A stretch of 16,776 bases of DNA from an uncultured Succinivibrio sp. (GCA_902772715.1 CACYBT010000137.1:1-16776), one strand, 5' to 3'; shown: positions 5,951-14,733, counted from the first letter of the stretch. Program-made: numbers and translations. The notes: generated from the sequence alone by a model not told the origin.

Positions 5951-6931
5951 ATGAAATTAGTTAAAGCTGTCCTCGCTGCTTCTATTGCTGCTGTTATTGC
6001 AACTTCCGCACAGGCTAAACAATTAACCATCGGTTTCTCTCAGATTGGTGCAGAATCCGAGTGGCGTACTGCTAACACCAATGATGTTAAAGAGGCTGCC
6101 AAGGCTCATAATGTTGATCTGAAATTCTCTGATGCTCAGCAGAAACAGGAGAATCAGATTAAGGCTATTCGTACTTTCATTGCTCAGAAGGTTGATCTGA
6201 TTGGTTTGGTGCCTATCGTTGCTACCGGTTGGGATAATATTCTGCGTGAAGCCAAGAGAGCAAAAATTCCAGTTCTGATTGTTGATCGTGATTTAAGTGT
6301 TCAGGATCCATCCCTATATGTTGCTAAAATCGGTACTGATTCCTATGCTGAAGGTCAGAAAGTTTACAAGTGGATTGATGAGTATGTAAAGGCTAACAAT
6401 GTAAAACCACGTAATGGTGGCGATAAACTGAATATCGTTATACTAGAAGGTACCGTTGGTGCTTCAGCAACTACCGGTCGTGGTAATGGCTTCAATGATG
6501 CCTTAAAGGATGACCCAGATGGTGCCAAGAAGTTCAATATTCTTGCTTCACAGACTGGTGATTTCACCCGTCAGAAAGGTCAGGAAGTTATGGAATCCTT
6601 CTTAAAGTCAGATCGTGACAACATTGATATTCTGTTTGCCATGAATGATGATATGGCTTTAGGTGCTATTCAGGCTATTGAGGCTGCAGGTCTAAAACCA
6701 TCCAAGGACATTATCATTGTTTCTGTTGACGGTGTGAAAGGTATCTTCCAGGCTATGATTGACGGTAAGGCTAATGCTACTGTTGAATGTAACCCATTAC
6801 AGGGTGAACTTTTCTTCCAGACTGCAGAGAAAGTTCTTAAGGGTGAATCCGTACCTAAGAGTGTATTTGTAGAAGAAGGCGTCTATACTGCTGATCAGGC
6901 TGCTGAAGTCTTCCCATCACGTAAATACTAA
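5951..6931 (+). CDS. ytfQ: Furanose-type sugar-binding periplasmic protein
   Basis: Periplasmic binding protein (Peripla_BP_4 type) that delivers a sugar to the YtfRT-YjfF importer. E. coli YtfQ binds galactofuranose. The chosen ATG at 5951 follows AGGAG and opens a standard signal peptide: MKLVK, a hydrophobic stretch to about residue 19, and cleavage after AQA at 20-22. The 326-residue precursor is close to the 318 of E. coli. Family blocks are clear: GFSQIGAESEWR at 28-39, DAQQKQENQIKA at 61-72, VATGW at 90-94, DRDL at 112-115, EGTVGASA at 166-173, SQTGDFTRQKGQEVMESF at 200-217, NDDMALGAIQAIEAAGLKP at 232-250 and SVDGV at 258-262. It is first in a four-gene operon. The ligand may differ from galactofuranose: araD nearby shares a candidate operator and hints at an arabinose-type sugar, which is inference. 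Confidence 0.93.
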   Translation: MKLVKAVLAASIAAVIATSAQAKQLTIGFSQIGAESEWRTANTNDVKEAAKAHNVDLKFSDAQQKQENQIKAIRTFIAQKVDLIGLVPIVATGWDNILREAKRAKIPVLIVDRDLSVQDPSLYVAKIGTDSYAEGQKVYKWIDEYVKANNVKPRNGGDKLNIVILEGTVGASATTGRGNGFNDALKDDPDGAKKFNILASQTGDFTRQKGQEVMESFLKSDRDNIDILFAMNDDMALGAIQAIEAAGLKPSKDIIIVSVDGVKGIFQAMIDGKANATVECNPLQGELFFQTAEKVLKGESVPKSVFVEEGVYTADQAAEVFPSRKY

Positions 6932-6949
6932 TTTTATAGTAAACAACCA

Positions 6950-6975
6950 AAAGGGGTGCCATAGTGCATCCCTTT
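6950..6975 (+). promoter_or_regulatory. Hairpin between ytfQ and ytfR
   Basis: A 10-bp stem with one G-T pair (6950-6959 with 6966-6975, loop CATAGT) lies 18 bases after the ytfQ stop. There is no T-run, so it is not a full terminator. Such hairpins often protect the mRNA of the abundant binding protein and lower expression of the downstream transporter genes. Confidence 0.6.
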
Positions 6976-7036
6976 CTCTATAGAACTTATTTTTTCACAC
7001 ATTCAAGAAGAACACCTGCATTAAGGAGGGCTATGT

Positions 7037-8572
7037 ATGGCCTCGGAAAAAGATGATTACATTTTGCAGATGAGACATATCGACATGTTCTTCCCTGGAG
7101 TAAAGGCTCTTAAGGATGTAACTTTCAACCTAAAAAAAGGTGAGATTATTTCCCTAATGGGAGAAAATGGTGCTGGTAAGTCAACGTTGGTTAAGGTTCT
7201 GACTGGTGTTTATCATAAGACAAACGGTGAAATCACATTTGATGGTCAGAAAATCGAACCAACAACGCCGTTGGCTAGTCAGGAAATGGGTATTTCTACT
7301 GTTTATCAGGAAGTAAACCTTTGTGCCAACCTTTCAGTTGCAGAAAATATTTATATTGGACGTGAACCTCGTGGTGCTTTGGGTCGTATTGACTGGCATA
7401 CCATGCAGAAGAACGCCTCTGATTTGCTATTTCGTGAACTTGGCATCGATATTGATGTTACCAAGGAACTAAATTTCTATCCTGTGGCAATGCAACAGAT
7501 GATTGCTATTGCACGTGCTATTGATACCAAGTGTAAGGTACTGATCCTTGACGAACCAACTTCCTCGCTATCCGATAAGGAAACTGAACGCCTTTTCAAG
7601 ATTATGCGTAATCTAAAGTCACAGGGTATTTCCATTATTTTCATTTCCCACTTCTTAGAGCAGATTTATACTATTTGCGATCGTATTACAGTATTGCGTG
7701 ACGGTACTTATGTAGGCGAGTACGAAATTAAGAATCTGCCTCGTATTGAACTTGTCTCCAAAATGATGGGCAAGGAAGTTAAGGAAGGTGAAATAGAGTC
7801 AAATGTGGATAAATCCATCCCTCGCGACAATATTTTCCTTGAGACTGAGCATGTAACTGTTCCTGGTAAGGTAAAAGACTTAACCATGGATATTAAATCA
7901 GGTGAAGTGGTCGGTTTTGCTGGACTTTTAGGTTCAGGACGCTCGGAAATTGCCGAGACTCTCTTTGGTACGTTGTTAAAAACCAGTGGCAATATTTATA
8001 TTCATGGTACTTCAGTTTCAGTAAAGACCCCTATGGATATGATGAAGAATCGTATTGCGTTCTGCCCTGAGGACAGAAAAGTGCAGGGAATCATAGGCGA
8101 TCTTAGTGTACGAGAGAATATCATTCTGGCTATGCAGGCTAAAAACGGGATGTTCAAACATATGCCTCGCAGCAGACAGAATAAACTTGCTGACTATTAT
8201 ATTGATCTTCTGCGTATTAAGGTTTCAGACCGTGAGCAGTTAATCAAAAACCTTTCAGGCGGTAATCAGCAGAAGGTGATTATTGCAAGATGGCTGGCTA
8301 CCGAGCCAAATTTACTTATCTTAGATGAACCTACCCGTGGTATTGACGTAGGTACCAAATCGGAGATTGAGGCATTAGCTGTAAGTTTAGCCAAAGAAAA
8401 AGGTATGGCTGTGATCTTTATTTCGGGTGAAATGGGGGAAATGGTACGCACCTGTTCCCGCGTCATGGTTATTCGTGATCACGAAAAAATCACTGAATTA
8501 AACGGAGATGAGATTTCCACTGCACATATTATGCAGGCTATTGCAGGAGACTATCATGGAAAATCTTGTTAA
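7037..8572 (+). CDS. ytfR: Sugar ABC transporter ATPase, duplicated nucleotide-binding domains
   Basis: Cytoplasmic ATPase that powers the YtfQRT-YjfF importer, with 511 residues and two fused ATP-binding halves as in RbsA/MglA. The N-terminal half has Walker A GENGAGKST at 42-50, the Q-loop YQEVN at 90-94, Walker B LILDEPT at 169-175 and the H-loop H205, with a non-canonical signature VAMQQ at 150-154 that E. coli YtfR also has. The C-terminal half has a degenerate Walker A (GLLGSGRSE at 297-304, lysine replaced), a CPEDRK block at 343-348, a canonical signature LSGGNQQK at 406-413 and Walker B LLILDEPTRG at 427-436. Asymmetric sites like this are normal for the family. The start is set by AAGGAGG at 7023-7029; an overlapping ATG at 7033 is out of frame. 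It overlaps ytfT by 17 bases, indicating translational coupling. Confidence 0.94.
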   Translation: MASEKDDYILQMRHIDMFFPGVKALKDVTFNLKKGEIISLMGENGAGKSTLVKVLTGVYHKTNGEITFDGQKIEPTTPLASQEMGISTVYQEVNLCANLSVAENIYIGREPRGALGRIDWHTMQKNASDLLFRELGIDIDVTKELNFYPVAMQQMIAIARAIDTKCKVLILDEPTSSLSDKETERLFKIMRNLKSQGISIIFISHFLEQIYTICDRITVLRDGTYVGEYEIKNLPRIELVSKMMGKEVKEGEIESNVDKSIPRDNIFLETEHVTVPGKVKDLTMDIKSGEVVGFAGLLGSGRSEIAETLFGTLLKTSGNIYIHGTSVSVKTPMDMMKNRIAFCPEDRKVQGIIGDLSVRENIILAMQAKNGMFKHMPRSRQNKLADYYIDLLRIKVSDREQLIKNLSGGNQQKVIIARWLATEPNLLILDEPTRGIDVGTKSEIEALAVSLAKEKGMAVIFISGEMGEMVRTCSRVMVIRDHEKITELNGDEISTAHIMQAIAGDYHGKSC

Positions 8573-9611
8573 AAAATTTACCTCGAGTTCGCTAGCCTTA
8601 CCGCTGGTTGCGCTAGTTATACTCCTTCTCTTTAATGCCTTTTTCGTGAATGATTTTTTCAAGATTGAGGTTATGGACAATGGTAATCTTTACGGTCGTC
8701 CTATTGATATTCTCTATCGTGCTTCGTCGCTTATCATTCTCGCTTTGGGTATGACCTTTGTGATTGCAACAGGTGGTATTGATATTTCTGTCGGTGCTGT
8801 GGTAGCAATCTCTTCGGCTACTTGTTGTGTGATGCTGGGTGGTGATATATCCGGTGTTCCTCATCATCCTTTCTTTATCGCAATTATTGCCTCGTTATGT
8901 GTGGGTGTTCTTGCTGGAATTTGGAATGGTACACTCGTTGCCAAGTTTAAAATTCAGGCCATGGTGGCAACTCTGATTCTGATGACAGCCGGTCGTGGTA
9001 TTGCCCAGCTGATGACTGATGGTCAGATTATTACTGTCTATTACAAACCTTTTGCTTACATCGGTGGTAATATTCCAGGCATTGCTCTGCCAACTGCCAT
9101 GATCATCGCACTGCTTATGATCTGTTTGGTGTTGTTTTTAGATAAGAAAACCTCCATTGGTCTTATGATTCAGTCTGTAGGTATTAATGCTAATGCCGCC
9201 CGTTATGCCGGAATTAAGGTTACAGCAGTACTCTTTGCCGTGTATATCTTCTCCGGCTTCTGTGCTGGTACCGCAGGTCTTATTGAGGGGTCTTTAATCC
9301 GTGCAGCCGATGCCAATAATGCTGGTCTCAATATGGAAATGGATGCGATTTTGGCTGTCACCCTTGGTGGTACGCTGATGGTCGGTGGCCGTTATTATAT
9401 AGGTGGAACAATTATCGGTGCCATTACCATTCAGACACTGACTACAACCATGTACGCCATTGGTGTGTCCTCTGATCGTCTGCCAGCAGTCAAGGCTGTT
9501 GTAATTCTTATGATTATTGTGTTCCAGTCAGAGAAATTCAAGGAAATGTATCGTAATTATAAGTTAAAGCATCAGAATAATGGTGGTTCAAAGGAGGCAT
9601 CAAATGCATAG
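8556..9611 (+). CDS. ytfT: Sugar ABC transporter permease
   Basis: Inner-membrane permease of the BPD_transp_2 (RbsC-like) type, one half of the membrane channel. It has 351 residues (E. coli YtfT 341). The ATG at 8556 follows AGGAG at 8545-8549 inside the end of ytfR; an earlier in-frame ATG at 8508 lacks a ribosome site. Family motifs are present: GMTFVIATGGIDISVGA near residues 65-81 and EMDAILAVTLGGT near 265-277. Several hydrophobic segments span the protein, with a basic C-terminal tail on the cytoplasmic side. The stop overlaps the start of yjfF by 8 bases. Confidence 0.93.
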   Translation: MENLVKKFTSSSLALPLVALVILLLFNAFFVNDFFKIEVMDNGNLYGRPIDILYRASSLIILALGMTFVIATGGIDISVGAVVAISSATCCVMLGGDISGVPHHPFFIAIIASLCVGVLAGIWNGTLVAKFKIQAMVATLILMTAGRGIAQLMTDGQIITVYYKPFAYIGGNIPGIALPTAMIIALLMICLVLFLDKKTSIGLMIQSVGINANAARYAGIKVTAVLFAVYIFSGFCAGTAGLIEGSLIRAADANNAGLNMEMDAILAVTLGGTLMVGGRYYIGGTIIGAITIQTLTTTMYAIGVSSDRLPAVKAVVILMIIVFQSEKFKEMYRNYKLKHQNNGGSKEASNA

Positions 9612-10632
9612 CAAATTTTTCTCAAATTTGGTTGCATCTCAGAATTTTCCATTCTATGTAACAGGTGCATTGTTTCTGATACTGTTTGGTATCGGATCTG
9701 TTATGTTTGATAGTTTCTTCAGTCTGCAGGTGTTTTTAAACCTCTTTATTGATAATGCCCCGCTCATTATCGTGACTGTAGGTATCACTTTCACTATTCT
9801 CTCCGGTTTCGGTGGTATTGATTTGAGTGTGGGTGCGGTCGTTTCCTTGTCATGTATGACACTGGCTGTACTGATGAGAGATACCAGCATAAGTCCATAT
9901 GTCTGCATGGCTATCGTGCTCTTAATTGGTATTGTGGTAGGTCTGGTGAATGGTCTGCTCATTACTTATTTTAGACTGCAGCCTTTCATTGTGACTTTGG
10001 GTACCATGTTCCTGTGTCGTGGTTTTACTGCCATTTTGTCTCGTGATTCGGTACCTATCAGCAATGATGCATATTCTGAACTTGCTTTCTACTCCTTTGA
10101 GTTTGGTGAGTATTTCCTGTCTTTAGGTTCTGTTATTGCTTTGAGTATGGTGGTCATCGCTACTCTGATTCTGCGTTATACTTCATTTGGTCGTGGTGTA
10201 TATGCTATCGGTGGTAATGAGCAGTCTGCCCGTCTCATGGGTCTTAAGACGGACTCCATTCGTGTTCGTGTGTATATTATTTCAGGTTTCTGTGCTGCTT
10301 TAGGTGGTATCTGTTATTCATGGATTATGCTCTCAGGCTATACACTGCATGGACTTGGTATGGAAATGGATGCCATTGCTTCATCAGTTATTGGTGGAAC
10401 ACAGCTGATGGGTGGTGTCGGCTTTATGCCAGGAACTCTTTTAGGTGTAATGATTCAGGGTACTATTCTAACCATTATTTCCTTCCAGGGTACGTTATCT
10501 GCCTGGTGGACAAAGATTGTGGTTGGTCTTCTGCTTTGCCTGTTTATCGTAATGCAGGCTTTAGTCAACAGCCATAAGAACAAGTTAATGAATCAGATTG
10601 CTGAGGGATCAGTCAAGGCTGATAAGAAGTAA
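9604..10632 (+). CDS. yjfF: Sugar ABC transporter permease
   Basis: Second RbsC-like permease, which pairs with YtfT to form the channel. It has 342 residues (E. coli YjfF 331). The ATG at 9604 follows AAGGAGG at 9591-9597. Visible motifs are TILSGFGGIDLSVGAVVSL in the first third, FGRGVYAIGGNEQSARLMG in the second half (the YAIGGNEQSARLMG signature shared with E. coli YjfF) and EMDAIASSVIGGT near residues 257-269. The lysine-rich tail ends 23 bases before a strong terminator, which closes the ytfQRT-yjfF operon. Confidence 0.93.
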   Translation: MHSKFFSNLVASQNFPFYVTGALFLILFGIGSVMFDSFFSLQVFLNLFIDNAPLIIVTVGITFTILSGFGGIDLSVGAVVSLSCMTLAVLMRDTSISPYVCMAIVLLIGIVVGLVNGLLITYFRLQPFIVTLGTMFLCRGFTAILSRDSVPISNDAYSELAFYSFEFGEYFLSLGSVIALSMVVIATLILRYTSFGRGVYAIGGNEQSARLMGLKTDSIRVRVYIISGFCAALGGICYSWIMLSGYTLHGLGMEMDAIASSVIGGTQLMGGVGFMPGTLLGVMIQGTILTIISFQGTLSAWWTKIVVGLLLCLFIVMQALVNSHKNKLMNQIAEGSVKADKK

Positions 10633-10654
10633 TTCAACGCTTTGTGTGTTTTGG

Positions 10655-10689
10655 AAGGACTGTGAGATAATTGCACAGTCCTTTTTTTT
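10655..10689 (+). terminator. Rho-independent terminator of ytfQRT-yjfF
   Basis: A perfect 10-bp stem AAGGACTGTG/CACAGTCCTT (10655-10664 and 10674-10683) with a nine-base loop is followed by an eight-T run. On the other strand there is no T-run, so it does not serve the convergent glycan operon, for which I see no clear terminator. Confidence 0.93.
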
Positions 10690-10788
10690 GAGTTAGTCTT
10701 AATTTTGCAGCTTTTGCGGTAAATAATCTCTTGCTCATGAAGTGACAATCAATGTTGGAATCACTATTACTGCAAAGTGTTTATCATA

Positions 10789-11940
10789 TTATGGGCTTGT
10801 GTTTTTTTGGGCAAAGTTTAACATACCCTGCACAACTTTTTTAAAACTGTAGCGTTCGTGAGCACGGTGAATTTCATTGAGGTAGTTTGGATACTGCTCC
10901 TGAAAAGTGTTGATGAATTTTTCAATCCTTTTTTTCAGACGTTCCTCATCATCAAAATCGAGGCTAATTCCTACATTGTATTCTTTTAGTACCTCAGGAT
11001 TGACAGTAGGGGAAATAATTACCGGTTTTTCAAAACCCAGCGCATTGAAGCACATGGCTGAATAAGTGTATATATACTGCATTGAAGCATAAGGAGCAAT
11101 GATGATATCGGTATCATCCAAAGCCTTCTGCCAGGTAGCATCGGAAAGATAGGCGCTGGTAAAGGTAAAGCGCGGGTTATCCTTATACATTTCAACAATT
11201 TCACGGCATGACTTCTCATCCTGAGCATTATTGGTAACTGTCTGCATGATGAGTTTTATAGGCGTCGTAAATGAAGAGGTTGCCAGGATCTTAAACAAAA
11301 GACGGGTATTAAGATCGTGCCTGTAAAATCCGTAAAGACCAATGATTAATGGCTCATGGCCATCATAAGGCCCTTTTGGTTTTATGAGACTTGGAACGTA
11401 AAAGGGAGGATCAAGATAAGATACATTAGGCAGATTAGAAAGGGCATGATTTGGACTCGTGATAGTTATATGCACGTTAGGATATTTCTCTAGTTTTTTT
11501 GCTAGAGCCAAAAACTGTTCAAGTCGTCCTTTCTTTTCAAATGAGAATACCTGCATATTTACAATCACAGGAACTTTCGAATAGCACAGTCTGCTTCCTA
11601 ATAAAGCCTTAAGATAGCGTGGCGTAGCAGTAGGAATAACGATGAGATCGTAATTTTTGCTTTCTGCCATGTCCTTAGCATGACTAAACCAGCGTCGCCG
11701 TCTTAACTCACGGGTTATGCTTAAAACGGTTTTCTTGATGAATCCTGCTTTACGATAGGAGATGGCTTCACCTCCTTTTAGGTATTCGACGTTAATGCCG
11801 TAGTCGGCTTTAAAAGGGTAATTTTGTGGTACAAAAAAAACTGGATCATGTCCTGTATCCAAAAGTTCCTGAACAAGACCGCGGTCATATTCAACCTCGT
11901 GCCCGGTAGGTACGACTGTCTCAAGAATTGCAATTTTCAT
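10789..11940 (-). CDS. GT-B glycosyltransferase, GT4-like
   Basis: Probable cytoplasmic sugar transferase of 383 residues, last in the minus-strand glycan operon. The N-terminus (MKIAILETVVPTGHEVEYDRG) and the DTGHDPVFFVPQN segment at 28-40 resemble the acceptor domain of GT-B enzymes. The C-terminal half has the donor-side pattern: LIIGLYGF at 198-205, DDTDIIIAPYA at 275-285, then a helix and GFEKPVIISPTVNPEVL at 302-318. No membrane segment or signal peptide is seen. A clean EX7E motif is not evident, so the exact family and the donor and acceptor sugars are undetermined. The start lacks a good Shine-Dalgarno sequence and lies 20 bases after the fdtA-like stop, suggesting translation by coupling. 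Context points to assembly of an LPS outer core, O-antigen or other surface glycan containing a 3-amino-dideoxy sugar. Confidence 0.65.
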   Translation of the reverse strand: MKIAILETVVPTGHEVEYDRGLVQELLDTGHDPVFFVPQNYPFKADYGINVEYLKGGEAISYRKAGFIKKTVLSITRELRRRRWFSHAKDMAESKNYDLIVIPTATPRYLKALLGSRLCYSKVPVIVNMQVFSFEKKGRLEQFLALAKKLEKYPNVHITITSPNHALSNLPNVSYLDPPFYVPSLIKPKGPYDGHEPLIIGLYGFYRHDLNTRLLFKILATSSFTTPIKLIMQTVTNNAQDEKSCREIVEMYKDNPRFTFTSAYLSDATWQKALDDTDIIIAPYASMQYIYTYSAMCFNALGFEKPVIISPTVNPEVLKEYNVGISLDFDDEERLKKRIEKFINTFQEQYPNYLNEIHRAHERYSFKKVVQGMLNFAQKNTSP

Positions 11941-11960
11941 GATATATGTACTGAAGAATG

Positions 11961-12377
11961 TTAATTCTGTTGCTTCATTTCGTTTAAATATGCGTTGTAA
12001 TCACGAATATACTCGCTACCATCATAATGAGTGCTGGCAAGTACCATAAGAACAGCATCTTTTGAAAATTCATACATTTCCTTCCACATCATTTTAGGAA
12101 TATATACTCCGTCGCGAGGTCTTGTGAGGGATACTATCTCTTTTGAGGTGCCGTCCGTTATCATAACCTTTGAGGTGCCAGAAACATTGATGAGTACAAA
12201 TTCGCTGATGCGGTTAGCATGACAGCCACGCACTACAGTTGCATCAGAACCGTAGATAAAAAATGCTCTTTTGATTTCAAAAGGAATATCAATGGCACCT
12301 TCAACTACCACAAGATTTCCTCTCTCATCTCCTAATTCAGGGAAGGTCATTTTTCTAAAAAGTTCTTTTTGGCTCAT
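11961..12377 (-). CDS. dTDP-4-oxo-6-deoxyglucose 3,4-ketoisomerase, FdtA/WxcM-like
   Basis: Small cupin-fold enzyme (138 residues) expected to move the keto group of dTDP-4-oxo-6-deoxy-D-glucose from C4 to C3, the step before 3-amination. The family pattern is clear: IPFEIKRAFFIYG at 31-43, VRGCHANRISEFVLINVSG at 49-67, ITDG at 73-76, PRDGVYIPKMMW at 87-98, VLASTHYDGSEYIRDY near 112-127. In many FdtA proteins the central motif reads RGxHAHK; here it is RGCHANR, with the second histidine as asparagine. Whether this changes product stereochemistry (galacto or gluco) is unknown. The adjacent aminotransferase is the expected partner. The start codon has no evident Shine-Dalgarno sequence and is preceded by a 10-bp hairpin. 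Confidence 0.82.
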   Translation of the reverse strand: MSQKELFRKMTFPELGDERGNLVVVEGAIDIPFEIKRAFFIYGSDATVVRGCHANRISEFVLINVSGTSKVMITDGTSKEIVSLTRPRDGVYIPKMMWKEMYEFSKDAVLMVLASTHYDGSEYIRDYNAYLNEMKQQN

Positions 12378-12392
12378 AAATTATGTTCACGA

Positions 12393-12420
12393 AATAATCT
12401 TTGACTGATAAAAGATTATT
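12393..12420 (-). promoter_or_regulatory. Perfect 10-bp hairpin upstream of fdtA-like gene
   Basis: AATAATCTTT (12393-12402) and AAAGATTATT (12411-12420) are exact reverse complements with an eight-base loop. The repeat ends 15 bases before the fdtA-like start codon, where a ribosome-binding site would be expected and none is seen. It could be an operator or an RNA element that controls translation. Confidence 0.45.
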
Positions 12421-12561
12421 CGTTTGCTCCTCTTTGCTAATATCTTAAATGAAGTTTAGAAACTTAGAGTTCTGTATGCAGTACTGTTAAATTGCAAACT
12501 CCAAATCAAATTTTATATGAATTTTAACAAATAATCTAAAAGGGCGTATTACAGTTTTTGT

Positions 12562-13653
12562 CTAGGAATGAAAATTATTTAAGGCTGTAACTATGTATTC
12601 CACTTCAGCGTCAGTTAAAACCGGTGACATGGGAATAGATAAAATAGTGTTATGGATTTCTTCACTCAAAGGATAAGATAATTCATTCCACTCGCGGTAA
12701 GCCTCTTGTTTGTGAGGAGGTATAGGATAATGAATGAGAGTCTGAATTTCTTTGTGTTTTAAATACTCAACAAGGGCATCACGCTTTTTAGTTCTTATAG
12801 CAAAAACATGATAGACATGAGCGAGCGGAGCATAGGTTTTGGGCAGAATAAGTTCCTCATTGTTGATGTTGGCTCGATAGTAATCAGCGATGTTGCGTCG
12901 TTTGGCGTTATCCTCATCGAGATACCTTAGTTTTACATCTAAAACTGCAGCATGCAGTTCATCTAAACGGCTGTTGATCCCTTTGTAGATAAAATGATAT
13001 TTAAAATCGGAACCGTAGTTAGCCATAGCCTTCACTTTTTTGTACAGATCCTCATCATTTGTGACAACTGCACCGCCATCCCCAAAACATCCCAAATTTT
13101 TGCCAGGATAAAATGAGAAGGCTCCTCCATCAGAGAGATTGCCGACCCGGGTATTTTCATATAGAGCACCATGGGCCTGTGCGCAGTCTTCAAAAACCTT
13201 CAAATGATATTTTTCTGCAAGTGCTTTGACCTTGTTCATTTGCACGGCCTGACCATACAAATGTACTACTAGAATCGCCTTGGTTTTAGCGGTTATTTTT
13301 TCTTCAATCTTATTGACATCGATGTTGTAGGTGTTCATATCCGGTTCTACAAGCACTGGCGTACAGCCATTGTAGGAAATTGAGAGAATTGTAGCTATGT
13401 AGGTATTGGATGGTACAATGATCTCATCCCCAGGTCCAAAGCCTGATGCTTTGATAAGCAGGCACAGTGCGTCAAGGCCATTGGCAACACCCACACAGTA
13501 ACGTGTGCCGCAAAAATCAGCAAAATGTTTGGTAAAAGTTTCGTTTTCACTTCCCTGCAGATACCAACCTTTATCAAGAACCGTTTTGATTCTGTCATCG
13601 ATTTCACTTCTGAAACGGTTATTGATTTTTTCTAAATCCAAAAATTTGATCAT
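12562..13653 (-). CDS. PLP-dependent sugar 3-aminotransferase, FdtB-like
   Basis: Cytoplasmic DegT/DnrJ/EryC1/StrS-family aminotransferase (363 residues) predicted to aminate dTDP-3-oxo-6-deoxyhexose at C3 using glutamate, giving a dTDP-3-amino-3,6-dideoxy sugar such as Fuc3N or Qui3N. Visible features are GTRYCVGVANGLDAL at 49-63, the PSNTYIAT substrate loop at 81-88, VVHLYGQ at 129-135, the PLP-ring aspartate D156 in FEDCAQAHGA, the Schiff-base lysine K185 in FSFYPGKNLG, and GDGGAVVTN at 191-199. The length is normal for the family. The start has AAGGAG about 12 bases upstream, slightly far. The FdtA-like gene downstream makes the 3-amino assignment more likely than other StrS members. The N-acetyltransferase that usually completes the pathway (FdtC) and rmlAB are not in the window. 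Confidence 0.88.
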   Translation of the reverse strand: MIKFLDLEKINNRFRSEIDDRIKTVLDKGWYLQGSENETFTKHFADFCGTRYCVGVANGLDALCLLIKASGFGPGDEIIVPSNTYIATILSISYNGCTPVLVEPDMNTYNIDVNKIEEKITAKTKAILVVHLYGQAVQMNKVKALAEKYHLKVFEDCAQAHGALYENTRVGNLSDGGAFSFYPGKNLGCFGDGGAVVTNDEDLYKKVKAMANYGSDFKYHFIYKGINSRLDELHAAVLDVKLRYLDEDNAKRRNIADYYRANINNEELILPKTYAPLAHVYHVFAIRTKKRDALVEYLKHKEIQTLIHYPIPPHKQEAYREWNELSYPLSEEIHNTILSIPMSPVLTDAEVEYIVTALNNFHS

Positions 13654-13718
13654 AACTGCTGATTTCTCCTTGCTATGAAGTGGACATTGAATATATTTTT
13701 TGTAGTTTCTTTGCGTGG

Positions 13719-14510
13719 CTATATTCTACCATTTTTCCGGTTGAGACTATCAAGCTTTAGGTATTTTTCTATAGTGTAAAAGTAATGCAGAATACAGAAT
13801 TCCAGTCCCAATTTACCGTCTAAAAAACCTCTATGAATAAAGTAGACCTTAAAAAATGCCCACAATGGTTTAATAAGGATATCCACGCAAAAAGAGCATT
13901 TTTTCCCATTTTTATGATATTTCTCTGCCACCATGGAGGAATAGGTATTGATTTTTTGAAGATGAATTTCCCAGGAACGGTAGGGAAAATGGATAAGCCG
14001 TCCCCTAAGTCGTACTATTTCAGATGTGGTGTGCAGACGTTCGTGAATGAGTCCCTCGTAATGAGCGTATCCCTTTTTGAAAAGTCTTTCTACATGGTCT
14101 GGTCTTAAATCTCCATGTAACACTTTGCCGTCCACAAAATGATTTTCACGTGAAACCTGATAGCAGCGGTTTTCATTCTTTGTTACCGCCTCAATGATTT
14201 CTTCTTTTAACAAAGGGGTAATACGTTCGTCAGCATCCAACATAAAAATCCAGTCATTTTGTGCCATGTCAATAGCGAAATTGCGTTGTGCAGAGTAATC
14301 ACCATCTAAATTGCGCTTAATAACTTTAGCTCCGTGTGCAGTGGCCAATTCTACAGTTTTATCTGTCGAGTTGTTTTCAATGACTAAAATTTCATCGGCA
14401 AAGGAGGCGCTGCTAATGCAGTCTACAATATTGAGTGCCTCGTTGCGGGCAAGAATAATTACAGAGAGAGAAATGTTATTTTGTCTGTTACGCATATTTA
14501 TGTCGGTCAT
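13719..14510 (-). CDS. GT2 glycosyltransferase, WaaE/KdtX-like LPS core transferase
   Basis: GT-A fold family 2 transferase of 263 residues, closest to the WaaE/KdtX group that adds glucose to the inner-core heptose of LPS. The nucleotide-binding region runs SVIILARNEALNI at 16-28, ADEILVIENNSTDKT at 38-52 and DYSAQRNFAI at 71-80. The metal-binding DxD is LDADE with D92 and D94. A hydrophobic, aromatic-rich C-terminus (about 208-250) suggests membrane association. It heads the minus-strand glycan operon, followed after 65 bases by the aminotransferase. The start is the first of two ATGs; the ribosome site (GGGA) is weak and the second ATG, five codons in, is possible. The family assignment is good, while the specific acceptor sugar is inferred. 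Confidence 0.82.
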   Translation of the reverse strand: MTDINMRNRQNNISLSVIILARNEALNIVDCISSASFADEILVIENNSTDKTVELATAHGAKVIKRNLDGDYSAQRNFAIDMAQNDWIFMLDADERITPLLKEEIIEAVTKNENRCYQVSRENHFVDGKVLHGDLRPDHVERLFKKGYAHYEGLIHERLHTTSEIVRLRGRLIHFPYRSWEIHLQKINTYSSMVAEKYHKNGKKCSFCVDILIKPLWAFFKVYFIHRGFLDGKLGLEFCILHYFYTIEKYLKLDSLNRKNGRI

Positions 14511-14606
14511 TGGTTTTGTCCCAAAATCTGTTTTAGATAGCTTTTTTTTATAAATATTTTCTAATTTGCTTACTGGATCGCAATTGTTTTCAAATATAAA
14601 GTCAAG

Positions 14607-14634
14607 TTGTCTCCCATAACAGTTATTATATATG
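14607..14634 (+). promoter_or_regulatory. Possible promoter of the MalE-like gene
   Basis: TTGTCT (14607-14612), a 16-base spacer and TATATG (14629-14634) form a moderate sigma-70 match in the AT-rich gap between the two divergent genes, about 100 bases before the start codon. Confidence 0.3.
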
Positions 14635-14733
14635 AATTATGAGGAGTATTTGTGCTGTCATGTGAATGCTTTGTTGAGAACAATATAGTTTGTACTTTTG
14701 CACCGGTGGATAATTAGGTGTGGGATGGTAAGC

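Noticed and set aside
10655..10689. Bidirectional terminator between the convergent operons
   Set aside because: The hairpin has a T-run only on the plus strand, so it can be called only for the ytfQRT-yjfF operon.
13833..14108. Plus-strand open frame of 91 codons inside the WaaE-like gene
   Set aside because: It is a shadow of the minus-strand coding sequence, which has clear GT2 motifs through this stretch.
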